From PALSA-270 sp963770915 (GTDB lineage Bacteria; Acidobacteriota; Terriglobia; Terriglobales; Acidobacteriaceae), in NCBI GenBank assembly GCA_963770915.1, contig CAVYRG010000001.1, forward strand, positions 2,046,001 through 2,110,000: a stretch of 64,000 nucleotides of DNA. Reading direction: 5' to 3'. The notes under the pieces are model-generated. The model was not told the DNA's origin, did no database searches, and worked only from the letters and a program-made list of their open reading frames with translations. The translations under genes were made by a program, and so were the position numbers. Each line of letters opens with the position of its first letter. Within the stretch, counting starts at the first letter, position 1. Shown here piece after piece: positions 44,246 to 53,018 of the stretch.

Positions 44246-45088
44246 ATGGCAATACCTTCCCAATTCGTTCCTGCCGCTTTTAGCTTGGCGGCGGTGCTGC
44301 TGTGGGGCACCAGCGACTTCCTGGGCGGATACGCTGCCCGCCGCGTAAACGCCTTTCTTTTCACAGCCTGGGTGCACGGAAGCGGCGCGCTGTTCATGCT
44401 GATGCTGGTCTGGTCGAACCATTCCGGGGCGTCGCGCGGAAGCGTGGAATGGGCTTTGGCCGCAGGGTTTTTTGGAGGAGTGTCGCTGGCGATTTTCTAT
44501 CGCGCGCTCGCCGCCGGCACCATGGGAATCCTCGCGCCGGTTTCTGCGGTGCTCAGCGCCGCCGTTCCCGCAGCGCTCGCCATTGCGACGCAGGGCTCGC
44601 CGGGGAAAGCTCCGCTCGCAGGATTCGTACTCGCGGGCGCGGGGCTGTGGCTGGTTTCTCGGCCCGACGGCAACTTACGCCCGGGAGGACTTGGACTGGC
44701 TGTATTGGCAGGTTTGGGTTTCGCCGGCTTTTATTTGTGCATCAAGCAAGCCAACGGCGGCTCCGCGATGACGGTCGCTCTGATCTCGAGGATCTGCTCC
44801 TTCGCCGTCACTGGGTTAGTCGTGCTGGTGACGCGGAATCTGCGCCGGCTGCCGGCCCCCATGCTTGGCCTGGCGATATTTACCGGTTGTATCGATATTT
44901 CCGGCAGCGCGTTGTTTATCCGCGCCACCCAAACCGGCCGCCTGGATTCTGTGGTCGTGCTCAGCTCGCTCTATCCCGCGGTCACCGTGCTGCTGGCGCG
45001 GCTGCTACTGAAAGAGAAACTCTCAGGCTGGAAGATTGCGGGTGTGTTCGCGGCGATTCTAGCGGTTCCGCTGATCGCGCTGCAGTAG
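44246..45088 (+). CDS. EamA-family (DMT) transporter
   Basis: A 280-residue inner-membrane protein with ten predicted helices in two EamA halves (first from AAVLLWGTSDFLGGYAARR, second from GGLGLAVLAGLGFAGFYLCIK). The ending LLARLLLKEKLSGWKIAGVFAAILAVPLIAL is typical. It exports or imports small metabolites; the substrate is unknown. It is divergent from rpe with about 150 bases between. Confidence 0.88.
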   Translation: MAIPSQFVPAAFSLAAVLLWGTSDFLGGYAARRVNAFLFTAWVHGSGALFMLMLVWSNHSGASRGSVEWALAAGFFGGVSLAIFYRALAAGTMGILAPVSAVLSAAVPAALAIATQGSPGKAPLAGFVLAGAGLWLVSRPDGNLRPGGLGLAVLAGLGFAGFYLCIKQANGGSAMTVALISRICSFAVTGLVVLVTRNLRRLPAPMLGLAIFTGCIDISGSALFIRATQTGRLDSVVVLSSLYPAVTVLLARLLLKEKLSGWKIAGVFAAILAVPLIALQ

Positions 45089-45131
45089 GTGCATGTGTCC
45101 GAACCTAGGAATGGGCTGCGCGCCGCGTAGT

Positions 45132-45380
45132 TCAGCCGCAGACTCGGGCCAGTGTACCCGGGAAAGCTCTTTCGGCCTCCATGCGGGCGAACTCCTCGGC
45201 TTCGGATTCGCTATCGCCCTCCCACAAGATCTCAAAATCTCCTTCTTGCGGTCCTCCGGGTTTGAGCACTCGAGCGATCTGGAACTTTCCGTCGGGAGTC
45301 TTGTTCTTGCAAAGGTTGGCTGGAACGCCTCCGACCGAAAGATTAACGGGATATAGAGGCGCTGATTGAAGCTTACTCAT
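45132..45380 (-). CDS. Small hypothetical protein
   Basis: 82 residues from ATG 45380 (the frame extends to 45425). An N-terminal beta-like part (LYPVNLSVGGVPANLC) is followed by a GDFEILWEGDSESEAEEFARMEAERAF acidic helix. No family is recognised. Lower GC than the surroundings, like the next gene, so the pair may be a small acquired segment. Confidence 0.5.
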   Translation of the reverse strand: MSKLQSAPLYPVNLSVGGVPANLCKNKTPDGKFQIARVLKPGGPQEGDFEILWEGDSESEAEEFARMEAERAFPGTLARVCG

Positions 45381-45484
45381 CACCGGATGATACCACGGCA
45401 CTAACGATATACTTCCCGCATGCATGACTTTTCGCTATCGACATTCCTCTTGTCGCTGGCGGGTAGCGGGCTACGGCCTGGCTG

Positions 45485-46048
45485 GTGGTGAGGGCTTTGA
45501 GCGGCCATCTGGCGGATCGCTGGCTGGCGCGCTACAAGAGCGACCTCGATAAGAAATTCGAGAGCTATCGGGACACGCTCGAGCAGAAAAGGAAGCGGAT
45601 AGAGGCCGAACTCGGGCACCGCACCTACGTCACCAGGACACAGTTCGACACCGAGTTCAACGCCGTAAAAGACATCTTTGCGGCGCTCGGAAAGCTCAGG
45701 CTCAGCTTCAATAGCTTGAGGCCATTTCTCGATTGGACGCCAGCAGGCAAAGAGGAAAAACTAAAGCTAATTTCCGCGCGACTAAATCATTTTAGGGAAC
45801 GATACAACGTGCTGGTAGACGCCGCCGAAAGCGTTTACCCATTTGTCCCTGAGGACATTTACGCGCAATTCGCGGCATGTATGAAGGCTGCCCTTCTCGA
45901 GATACGACATATCGAGGAGGCTGGAATTGACGCGCTCTCACCGAACGGTTACGAGGATGGGGCAAAACAACTTGAGGCATTCACGTCTGCCTACTTCGCT
46001 GCAGCGAAGTTAGTTCGAGATCACTTCCATCAGTTGTCTCAAAGCTAG
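45485..46048 (+). CDS. Coiled-coil hypothetical protein, probable lost N-terminal membrane segment
   Basis: A 187-residue mostly helical protein from GTG 45485: a heptad-rich N-terminus (LARYKSDLDKKFESYRDTLEQKRKRIEAEL) and a helical C-terminal domain. Upstream, in another frame, ATG 45420 reads MHDFSLSTFLLSLAGSG, a typical membrane start for this protein type; one missing base near 45470 would join it to WLVVRALSGHLADRW. With that base the gene is 210 codons. The family is unrecognised. Confidence 0.5.
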   Translation: MVRALSGHLADRWLARYKSDLDKKFESYRDTLEQKRKRIEAELGHRTYVTRTQFDTEFNAVKDIFAALGKLRLSFNSLRPFLDWTPAGKEEKLKLISARLNHFRERYNVLVDAAESVYPFVPEDIYAQFAACMKAALLEIRHIEEAGIDALSPNGYEDGAKQLEAFTSAYFAAAKLVRDHFHQLSQS

Positions 46049-46148
46049 CGGGCGAAACCAACATCTACGCTCCGCACCCGAATTGGTGGGGATTCTCATT
46101 TCAACGGCACCTCGAATCGCCGGAGGAGACCGAGGTTTCCAACCGCGC

Positions 46149-47777
46149 TCACTGCACCTTTACCTTCACTGTCAACCTTCCCGCGCCGGTGACCTGCACC
46201 ACTTCTCCGCCTGCCAGATAGGGCTTGATCTCGCTGGCCTTCATCCATTCCATGTCCCAGCCTTTCGAAAGCGCGACCACCACATAGCGGCCGGGCATCA
46301 CGCGGTACAAAGAAAACGTCCCATCGCTGTCGCTCTGATCGCGGCGGACCAGCAGCGGATTGTCCTCCAAATGCTGCGGCACCAGCATGACCATCACGCC
46401 CGCCCGCGGCTTGCCGTTCAGCAACGCGACCCCATCGATGCGGGCCCAATGCCGAGTGAGCATCACCGCCAGCTGCACCGGCGCTCCGCCGCTGATTGCA
46501 ACTTTTTCCCCGGCCATCTTCGCCCCTGACGCGGCCACCCCTTGCACCTCGGCAACATTTCCGGGCGTGCCGACGAGGACTTCGTAGGATCCCGGCGGCA
46601 GGCCATCGTCGACGACAAACTTGCCCTTTTCTCCCACTTGCGCCGTCTCGTTGTCGCCGGTCGTGGGATTGCGCAGGATGATGGATGTTCCCGAGGGCGC
46701 GGGAGCGCCATCCAGTTGCGCCACGCCACTGACGGGAATAGATGAGGAAGAAGAAGAGGCAGCGGCTGTGATCTCCGAGTCATCGGCAACATTGATTGTC
46801 TGCCGCGAACTCCCGGGCGTTTGGCCGTAGGTCTCCAACGTCATTTCAAACTGGCCGGGCGGGACGCCATCCACTTCAATGTCATCGCCAACCTGCGAGG
46901 ATGAACTCTGCACCGGAAGGCTGACGCCATCGAAGAGCCGCTCCGACAACTCTGTGTTGAAGCCCTGCTGCAAGTCGTGCGGCACGCCCGCGACTCGCAG
47001 GTGAAGCGCGGGAACAGCACTCAGGGTGACATCGGCAACGGCATGATCGCCCGGCTTGAGCGCCAGCGGGGTCGCATCGTCGGGGTCGATGGTGCTGTCG
47101 TACAGCGTAATGGGATAAGTCATATCCAGTGGCGAGGGCAGCTCGCCTTCAGCAGTGTCGGCCCGGGAGCGTTGCGCACCTTGCGCATACCACGGGGTTG
47201 TCGAGACGGCGATGAAGTAAGTGGCGGGAGGAAGATGGGCGAAGCGATAATGGCCTTGGTCGTCGGTGGTTGTCTGTGCCTGGGTCACGGTCCGGCGAGT
47301 TCCCTCTTCCATGCCGCTGCGAATCAGCAGGACTTGCGCTCCGCGAACAGGGTCGCCCACTTCATCGGTGATGACGCCGGAAATCACGGCGTCGGGCCGC
47401 AGGCGGAAGACCAGGTTTTCTGCGTCCAGCCCCGGCCCCACCGCCACCGCCGAAGAAAACACGCCATGCTCATTGAAGCTCTGCCGCACAAAGCCGGGCG
47501 TCTGCGCGATCAGCTGCCACTTTCCTGGCGCAACGCTGCCAAAACGGAAATCCCCACTGTCATCAGATTCGACGCTTTGCGCGGGCGCGTGCTGTTCGGT
47601 GGGCAGCAGTTCCACTAGCGCATGCGCCAGAGCTTGCCCGGTTGCCGCGCTTACAACTTTGCCGCTCACATGAAAACTCGGCGCTGCCGGTTTCGGCGGA
47701 ACGGCCTTCTGCTGCGCGCATGCAGCCAGCGCGAAGAAAAAGCAACCCGCGATCCCGCATCGGGCCCCGATCCTCAT
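46149..47777 (-). CDS. Lipoprotein with carboxypeptidase-regulatory (CarboxypepD_reg-like) domains
   Basis: 542 residues with lipobox CFFFALAAC. The first domain FHVSGKVVSAATGQALAHALVELL (about residue 30) and others (AVISGVITDEVGDPVRGAQVLLI; PRAGVMVMLVP) are beta-sandwich carboxypeptidase-regulatory units. They recur as 'G.V......P..GA.V'-type strands with DDQGHYRFAHLPPATYFI hairpins. It is probably on the cell surface, perhaps binding polymers or forming part of an outer-membrane assembly. The ATG at 47777 is chosen for the signal peptide. It is downstream of a related gene on the same strand. Confidence 0.8.
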   Translation of the reverse strand: MRIGARCGIAGCFFFALAACAQQKAVPPKPAAPSFHVSGKVVSAATGQALAHALVELLPTEQHAPAQSVESDDSGDFRFGSVAPGKWQLIAQTPGFVRQSFNEHGVFSSAVAVGPGLDAENLVFRLRPDAVISGVITDEVGDPVRGAQVLLIRSGMEEGTRRTVTQAQTTTDDQGHYRFAHLPPATYFIAVSTTPWYAQGAQRSRADTAEGELPSPLDMTYPITLYDSTIDPDDATPLALKPGDHAVADVTLSAVPALHLRVAGVPHDLQQGFNTELSERLFDGVSLPVQSSSSQVGDDIEVDGVPPGQFEMTLETYGQTPGSSRQTINVADDSEITAAASSSSSSIPVSGVAQLDGAPAPSGTSIILRNPTTGDNETAQVGEKGKFVVDDGLPPGSYEVLVGTPGNVAEVQGVAASGAKMAGEKVAISGGAPVQLAVMLTRHWARIDGVALLNGKPRAGVMVMLVPQHLEDNPLLVRRDQSDSDGTFSLYRVMPGRYVVVALSKGWDMEWMKASEIKPYLAGGEVVQVTGAGRLTVKVKVQ

Positions 47778-47824
47778 GCGATGAACCTCACTCCACCCGC
47801 CCCGGGTTGTGCACGATTGATTTT

Positions 47825-49459
47825 TCATTGCCCCACATGAATCAAGTTCAAGGTGATTTCTGACTTGCCATTCGCAGTCAAGGTCACCTGGCCGGCCTGC
47901 GCCATATAAGGCTGCAGGGCAGCGGGATTGGCATACTCCAAATGATCGACGCGATCAAAAGCGATCACCGCATAATCGCCGGGAGCGACGTTGTTAAATT
48001 GAAACGCGCTCTGCCCGGATGCGGAAGCTTTCGGCGTGCCGTGTGCGGGAATCAGCAAAACCGTCCCTTCGGTGGGCGCGCCGTTTTCGGAAATCGTCCC
48101 GCTCAGGCTTGCGCCGTCGTTGCGCAGCACGATCTCGATGGGTGGGAGCCCTCCGCCTTCCGGCACCGTAAGATCCTCGCGCAGCAGATCGGTGGCGCCG
48201 CAAAGCGCCGAAGCCACGTACCAGGGATAAGAAGGAATGATCTCGGCGGAGTAGGTTCCCGGCGCAATATTCGGTACCGCCAAGGACTGGCTCTTCCCGT
48301 TCCCAACTTGCATCGACGAATATTCCGCAGGCGTGAGTGACGGAGTGGTTGAAAACAAAAGAAGGCTGGCCGGGGGAGCATTTCCCGTGCGGACCTGAGA
48401 ACCTTGCGGCGGAGGATTGACCGCTTCCGTGGTCATGACCACCGGAATGGAGGGCCGTGGCGCGAGTACGGCGCGAAGGCTGGCGACATTAGCCGTGACG
48501 GTGAGGGGCAAATCGGCGAACTCCGGCTGGCCATTCGGAACGAAACGAGTGAGATGCACCGTGTAAGCGCCGGCCGGAACCTGAATTTGGAACTTCCCGC
48601 TTTGCGAATCGATACGCCGGTCTGTGGGCACCTCCTCGCCCTCTTGATTTTCCAGGGTGAGAGCAACTCCCACGGCAGAGGGCACCCAGCCAACCACCGC
48701 GCCAGAAATCTGAAATAACGTTTCTCGCGGGAGAGAAAGATTTGCCTCGACTTGACGGCCGGGAACGATCTCAATGGGTGTCGCCGCTTGCATAGCCGCC
48801 ACGCCGGGATAGAACGCCTCAGAATAGCTTCCTTTCCCAGCGCCCGCGGCCTGAAGAAAGCGCCGACCCGGCCCGGCTGCCAGATAGTAAGACCCTGGAG
48901 TAAGGTTAGCGATGCGAAAGCGCCCCTCGTCGTCGGTTAGCGTCTGGCCGCGGGAGCGCCACACCCTGCGGCCATTTTCGATTTCAGATTCGAGAACTCG
49001 TACCCGTTGGCTTTCCAGCGGCTCGCCGTCCGCCTCGACACGGCCGAAGATGATCCCTTCGGGATAGAGCTTGATCACCGGCGGGTCCGCTTCCGGTCCG
49101 ACGCGAACGAAGGCCTGGCGGCGACGGTTGACTTGTTCTTCCGAGAAGAACCCGGGCTTTTGCACGTCAATCGCCGTCTGTCCCTCTGGAAGGTTGTCGA
49201 ACTCAAAACGGCCGTCGCTGTCGGTCAACGCGGATTGATTGCGCCCCAGGTGAATGGTCGCCAGCGCCCGCCGCACCGGCTCGCCGGTCGCGGAGTTCAC
49301 CACCGTGCCGCTCAGCTTGTAGGGCCCTGTGACAGCGGCGGGTGGTTGCGACACTACATCCTGCGCCGGCAGAGACAGCGCAGCAAGGAACATGGCGGCC
49401 AGAAAATAGGACCTAGCTGCCGTAACGTGCCATCGTTGGCGGGCAATCACTTCACACAT
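47825..49459 (-). CDS. Secreted protein with carboxypeptidase-regulatory domains
   Basis: About 544 residues. Signal peptide RSYFLAAMFLAALSLPAQ; first regulatory domain YKLSGTVVNSATGEPVRRALATIHLG..ALTDSDGRFEFDNLPEGQTAI, a second at IFGRVEADGEPLESQRVRVLE..LTDDEGRFRIANLTPGSYYL, and a later one at ASLSGTISENGAPTEGTVLLIPA. The architecture mirrors the downstream gene, so the pair looks like an old duplication. The start is uncertain (ATG 49459 chosen, several upstream ATGs). About 47 bases separate it from the next gene. Confidence 0.78.
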   Translation of the reverse strand: MCEVIARQRWHVTAARSYFLAAMFLAALSLPAQDVVSQPPAAVTGPYKLSGTVVNSATGEPVRRALATIHLGRNQSALTDSDGRFEFDNLPEGQTAIDVQKPGFFSEEQVNRRRQAFVRVGPEADPPVIKLYPEGIIFGRVEADGEPLESQRVRVLESEIENGRRVWRSRGQTLTDDEGRFRIANLTPGSYYLAAGPGRRFLQAAGAGKGSYSEAFYPGVAAMQAATPIEIVPGRQVEANLSLPRETLFQISGAVVGWVPSAVGVALTLENQEGEEVPTDRRIDSQSGKFQIQVPAGAYTVHLTRFVPNGQPEFADLPLTVTANVASLRAVLAPRPSIPVVMTTEAVNPPPQGSQVRTGNAPPASLLLFSTTPSLTPAEYSSMQVGNGKSQSLAVPNIAPGTYSAEIIPSYPWYVASALCGATDLLREDLTVPEGGGLPPIEIVLRNDGASLSGTISENGAPTEGTVLLIPAHGTPKASASGQSAFQFNNVAPGDYAVIAFDRVDHLEYANPAALQPYMAQAGQVTLTANGKSEITLNLIHVGQ

Positions 49460-49658
49460 GCCGGCAGCCCGAAAGAACCTCAGGAACGCCCCAGGAATGC
49501 GAACTAAGAGGAAAGCCTTGCAGCGAAGTTTTCTGCAGACAGCCCTCCCCATCCATTTTAGACACTGGGCCAAGCCATTTTGTTGCATGGCACGGTACCC
49601 GGCCGGCGATTGCGCTTGGCGGGGAGCCCAATGTCGTAGAATTTCGCAGGCGCCGCTC

Positions 49659-50480
49659 ATGCCTTTATTAGAAATCCGCAACCTGACGAAAATCTATCCG
49701 CTGGGCGAATCCATGTTTGGCGGAGGAGCCAAGGGCGAAGTTCGCGCAGTCGACGATGTTTCGTTCGATATTCACTCCGGTGAAACGCTGGGCTTGGTCG
49801 GCGAATCGGGCTCCGGCAAAAGCACGCTGGGACGGCTGGCGCTGCGGCTGATCGAGCCGACTTCCGGCAATGTCCGCTTCGAAGGTCGCGACCTGCTTGC
49901 CGCCAACCGCGCGGAAATGCGCCGCACGCGCCGCGACATGCAGATTATTTTTCAGGATCCGTTCGGCTCGCTCGATCCGCGCATGCGGGTGAAAGATGTG
50001 ATCGCGGAGCCGCTGATCATTCATGGACACGAAGACGCGGGTGCCCCAGGTCTCCCTGGTTCTGGGAGACCTGGGATTCGCGTCAAAGTAGTCGAACTTC
50101 TTCGCGCCGTCGGGCTCGACGAATCGGCCTTGCGCCGCTTTCCCCACGAATTCAGCGGCGGCCAGCGGCAGCGCGTCGGCATTGCGCGGGCTTTAGCGCT
50201 GCGGCCGAAATTTATTGTTGCCGATGAGCCGGTTTCCGCGCTCGACGTGAGCGTGGGCGCGCAGATCGTGAACCTGCTGGCGCAGCTGCAGCGCGAGTTC
50301 GGGCTGACGTATCTGTTTATTTCTCATTCCATGCCGGTGGTGCGCTATCTGGCCACGCGCATCGCGGTGATGTACCGGGGGAAGATTGTGGAGATCGGCG
50401 AGACGGAGCAAGTCACGCGGAGCCCGCAGCATCCCTATACGCGCAGCCTGCTCGAAGCAACGCCGGAAGTGGCCGTTTAG
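49659..50480 (+). CDS. Oligopeptide/dipeptide ABC transporter ATPase
   Basis: A 273-residue ATP-binding subunit of the DppF/OppF type. Walker A GLVGESGSGKSTLGRL; Q-loop FQDPFGSLDPRMRV; signature EFSGGQRQRVGIARALAL; Walker B FIVADEPVSALDVSV; H-loop FISHSMPVVRYL. The oligopeptide-specific C-terminus HPYTRSLLEATPEV is present. No permease or substrate-binding gene lies nearby, so the partners must be elsewhere. Between IIHGHEDAG and VVELLRAVGL the frame carries an extra peptide, APGLPGSGRPGIR, encoded by a palindrome at 50045-50075. Confidence 0.9.
   Translation: MPLLEIRNLTKIYPLGESMFGGGAKGEVRAVDDVSFDIHSGETLGLVGESGSGKSTLGRLALRLIEPTSGNVRFEGRDLLAANRAEMRRTRRDMQIIFQDPFGSLDPRMRVKDVIAEPLIIHGHEDAGAPGLPGSGRPGIRVKVVELLRAVGLDESALRRFPHEFSGGQRQRVGIARALALRPKFIVADEPVSALDVSVGAQIVNLLAQLQREFGLTYLFISHSMPVVRYLATRIAVMYRGKIVEIGETEQVTRSPQHPYTRSLLEATPEVAV
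50045..50075. repeat. Palindromic element inside the DppF-type gene
   Basis: Arms CCCAGGTCTCCC (50045-50056) and GGGAGACCTGGG (50064-50075) match perfectly around a 7-base loop. It is in frame and lies in a variable linker of the ATPase. A related CCCCAGGTT / AACCTGGGG palindrome sits at 52826-52864. Confidence 0.8.
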
Positions 50481-50557
50481 GTTTTCTCCGCGGCCTCCGC
50501 TTGTTCCAGGCATCCGCCAGGACTACAATTCCGCTGCTTATTGAACGGAGGCTTTCC

Positions 50558-51316
50558 ATGGCGGCCATGCCCTCTTCTCCCGTGCCGAGTTCGGAACCGG
50601 CGGCGCTTTCCGAAGGCGCGCGCATCGTCGATACCTTCGTCGCGCCCAGCAAGACGTTCACCGACCTACGCCGCAGCGCGGCGTGGTGGGCGCCGTGGCT
50701 GCTGATGGTCATCGTCGGCGTCGCCTTTGCGTACGTCGTGGATGTCAAAGTCGGTTACCCGCAAGTCATCGAAAATCAGATCGCCAAGAGTTCCATGATG
50801 CAGCGGCAGGTGGAAGGGCTCTCTCCGGACGCGCGAGCCGCCAATATCCAAAAACGCGCCGCCGTAACGCGCGTGATTTACTTCGCCCTGCCGGCGCTAA
50901 GCCTGATTTTCATCGCCATCTTCGCCGGGATCTATTACGCCAGCTTCAAGTTTGGCGCGAATGCCGACCTGACCTACGGCCTTTCTTTTGCTGTCGTGGT
51001 CTACGCCGCGCTGCCGGAAGTTCTGCGAGGGCTGCTGGCCATGGTCACGCTTTTTGCCGGCGCGGCGCCCGATTCCTTTAATATTCAAAACCCAGTGGCG
51101 ACGAACCTGGGCGCTTTCTTCGACCAGGCCACCTCGCCATTCCTGTATACGATGGGCTCTTCGCTCGACATCTTCCGGCTTTGGTCGATTGCGCTGACGG
51201 CCATCGGATTCGCTTACGCCGGCAAAGTGAAGCTGGGCGTCGCTTTCGCGATCGTGATTGGATGGTTTGTATTGGCCACGCTGGTGTTCTCGGGGCTGGC
51301 TACACTGGGGTCTTGA
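50558..51316 (+). CDS. YIP1-family membrane protein
   Basis: A 252-residue inner-membrane protein with about five helices: WAPWLLMVIVGVAFAYVVDV, VIYFALPALSLIFIAIFAGIYYASFKFG, LTYGLSFAVVVYAALPEVLRGLLAMVTLF and two at the end (LWSIALTAIGFAYAG, VAFAIVIGWFVLATLVFS). The pattern fits the Yip1/DUF1282-like fold. GGAGG lies before ATG 50558. The function in bacteria is unknown. Confidence 0.75.
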   Translation: MAAMPSSPVPSSEPAALSEGARIVDTFVAPSKTFTDLRRSAAWWAPWLLMVIVGVAFAYVVDVKVGYPQVIENQIAKSSMMQRQVEGLSPDARAANIQKRAAVTRVIYFALPALSLIFIAIFAGIYYASFKFGANADLTYGLSFAVVVYAALPEVLRGLLAMVTLFAGAAPDSFNIQNPVATNLGAFFDQATSPFLYTMGSSLDIFRLWSIALTAIGFAYAGKVKLGVAFAIVIGWFVLATLVFSGLATLGS

Positions 51317-51551
51317 GGGTTTCCATCGCCTAATCTGTAAGTTATTGAAAATGTGTCACGGTGGGAAACGGGCCGGAGCGGGGGGAGTCGTCCAGAACCT
51401 CCCGTAGAATGCCTTGCCAGCGCGCCAGGATGGCTTATAGGCGATCGCTGGCCGCGCAGGCACCTCCAGCCCTCCCCAAGCCTCCCCAGCCTGCCGGACA
51501 CGCTTCGCTCTGTGGAAAATTATCTTTTGGCTATACCTAGGGGCCCCAGGC

Positions 51552-51592
51552 GGGCACAGAGGCTCCTTCCCCCCGGATGGTGCTCTGTGCCC
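51552..51592. terminator. Hairpin between convergent genes
   Basis: GGGCACAGAG (51552-51561) and CTCTGTGCCC (51583-51592) form a 10-bp stem with a 21-base loop, just past the YIP1 gene and before the stop of the minus-strand lipoprotein. There is no T-tract. It may equally be another dispersed palindrome. Confidence 0.4.
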
Positions 51593-51611
51593 CTCCTGCG
51601 GCTGCAACAAC

Positions 51612-52676
51612 TTAGGGGTGGGTCCGCAACTGCTGGTCCCCGGGCGCGGCCGGTCCATTGCCGTTATACGTCTGGCCCAAGCCGTTGATGTAGTAGTTGG
51701 AGCCGGGGCCGGTCCAGACCTGGAGCTGTTGCCCGGTCAGGGGATCGGTGGCGTCAGTGATGCCGGTCAGAATATTTCCCCAGGAGTGAACCTGCGCCGC
51801 CTGGGCGCTCTGCTGGGCTTCAAAGCCGGAGACCTGCTGGCTCATCGAGCTGCTGAAGTTCTGCATGGTCTGGCGCGTCTGCTGCAGGAAAGTCTGAAAG
51901 TCGCGCTGAATCATCGCCAGGCCTTCCTGGGTCATCTGCTGCTGATGGGCCTGCCATTGCGGGCTGATCTGGAAGGTGTCGAGCGCGTGCTGCAACACTC
52001 CGAGCGCCACCGGCATCTGGTCGGCGGACGTTATCGCGCTGAGAATCGGGTCGGCCTGCCAGAAGCTGCCTTGGTTATAGAGGGCGGTGCGTACGTACAC
52101 GGTGCCAAGTTTTGCGCCGGAGGTGGAAGTGCAGGCGAAACTGACCGAGTTTTCGCTGAGCTTGTCGGCATGAACCTGCGCCGCCGCCGGCAATCTTGGC
52201 TTCCAGGTGCTGGGCTGCGTGGTCAGAGTCTGGCAGACGCTCTTGAAGCGGTTCTTGCCGTAGGTTTCGGCAAAGGACTGCGCGTCGCGGTAGTTCTCGA
52301 CCATCATCTGGAACTGCATGGGTTTCTCGTAAGGCTTGCCCACGGCGGGTTTGTTGGGGCCAGGAAGGACGTAAGGAGGAACGTTGGCGTCGTCGAAGCG
52401 CAGCACGATGTTGCCGTCGGGCGAGCGCATATCCACGGTGGCGCGCACATCGAAGTAGCCGAAGCGGTACATGCCGCCCTGGATGACCCAGTCGCGCGGC
52501 ACTTCCATGGAGAAGGAGGCTTCGCTGGGATCCTGAAAGCGGACCCAGGACGTGGGTGCGGCGGTTGGCTTGGCAGCGGGAGTTCCGCCCGGCGCGGCGG
52601 CGGCATCAGCCGAGCGCGAGCTGCAAGCGGTGGCGGTCAGCGCGATGGAAAGAGCGAGAAGCAGAGTGCGGTTCAT
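51612..52676 (-). CDS. Lipoprotein of unknown function
   Basis: 354 residues with lipobox SIALTATAC and an Ala/Pro linker. The N-terminal half (FQDPSEASFSMEVPRDWVIQGGMYRFGYFDVRATVDMRSPDGNIVLRF) resembles PsbP/MOG1-like secreted domains. The C-terminal third is Gln-rich and helical (QAHQQQMTQEGLAMIQRDFQTFLQQTRQTM..SQQVSGFEAQQ). AGGAGG precedes ATG 52676 with good spacing. Probably attached to a membrane facing the periplasm. Confidence 0.8.
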   Translation of the reverse strand: MNRTLLLALSIALTATACSSRSADAAAAPGGTPAAKPTAAPTSWVRFQDPSEASFSMEVPRDWVIQGGMYRFGYFDVRATVDMRSPDGNIVLRFDDANVPPYVLPGPNKPAVGKPYEKPMQFQMMVENYRDAQSFAETYGKNRFKSVCQTLTTQPSTWKPRLPAAAQVHADKLSENSVSFACTSTSGAKLGTVYVRTALYNQGSFWQADPILSAITSADQMPVALGVLQHALDTFQISPQWQAHQQQMTQEGLAMIQRDFQTFLQQTRQTMQNFSSSMSQQVSGFEAQQSAQAAQVHSWGNILTGITDATDPLTGQQLQVWTGPGSNYYINGLGQTYNGNGPAAPGDQQLRTHP

Positions 52677-52825
52677 GAGAATCCTCCTTACCCTGGCGTT
52701 GGCGGGAAAGCTTACACCCGCCGGCGCCGGGGGGATGGGGTTTGGAATCATGTCTCACTGGGATATGCGCAAAATCGGAGGGAAAAGGCTCAAGAATTAA
52801 TTCTTGTTTGTGTAAGTGGACTGTG

Positions 52826-52864
52826 CCCCAGGTTCGCGCCCGCTCTTTGGGCGTTAACCTGGGG
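52826..52864. repeat. Palindrome upstream of the RAYT remnant
   Basis: Outer arms CCCCAGGTT (52826-52834) and AACCTGGGG (52856-52864), inner arms CGCCC (52837-52841) and GGGCG (52849-52853). It shares the GTG(C)CCCAGGT start and ACCTGGG end with the element inside the DppF-type gene. It lies about 40 bases before the transposase-like fragment. Confidence 0.75.
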
Positions 52865-52901
52865 TCTTCGCCGCCAATCCCGCCAGGCGTAACCTCGTCC
52901 C

Positions 52902-53018
52902 ATGACCGGCGGCCTCCGGCGCTTCCAGGAATCCGGACAGTCTCACTTCGTGACGTTCAGTTGTCACGACCGCCAGCCTTATTTCGTGTCGGACGAGACC
53001 TTCGACTACCGAGGCCTT
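52902..53018 (+). pseudogene. Remnant of a REP-associated tyrosine transposase (IS200-like, Y1_Tnp)
   Basis: The frame starts MTGGLRRFQESGQSHFVTFSCHDR.QPYF, the characteristic N-terminus of RAYT transposases (G-L-x-R-x-Q..H-F-V-T-F-S-C). After about 35-40 residues the similarity stops. The His-hydrophobic-His and catalytic Tyr parts are missing, so it cannot be active. It overlaps the 3' end of the radical SAM gene on the other strand. Confidence 0.65.
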
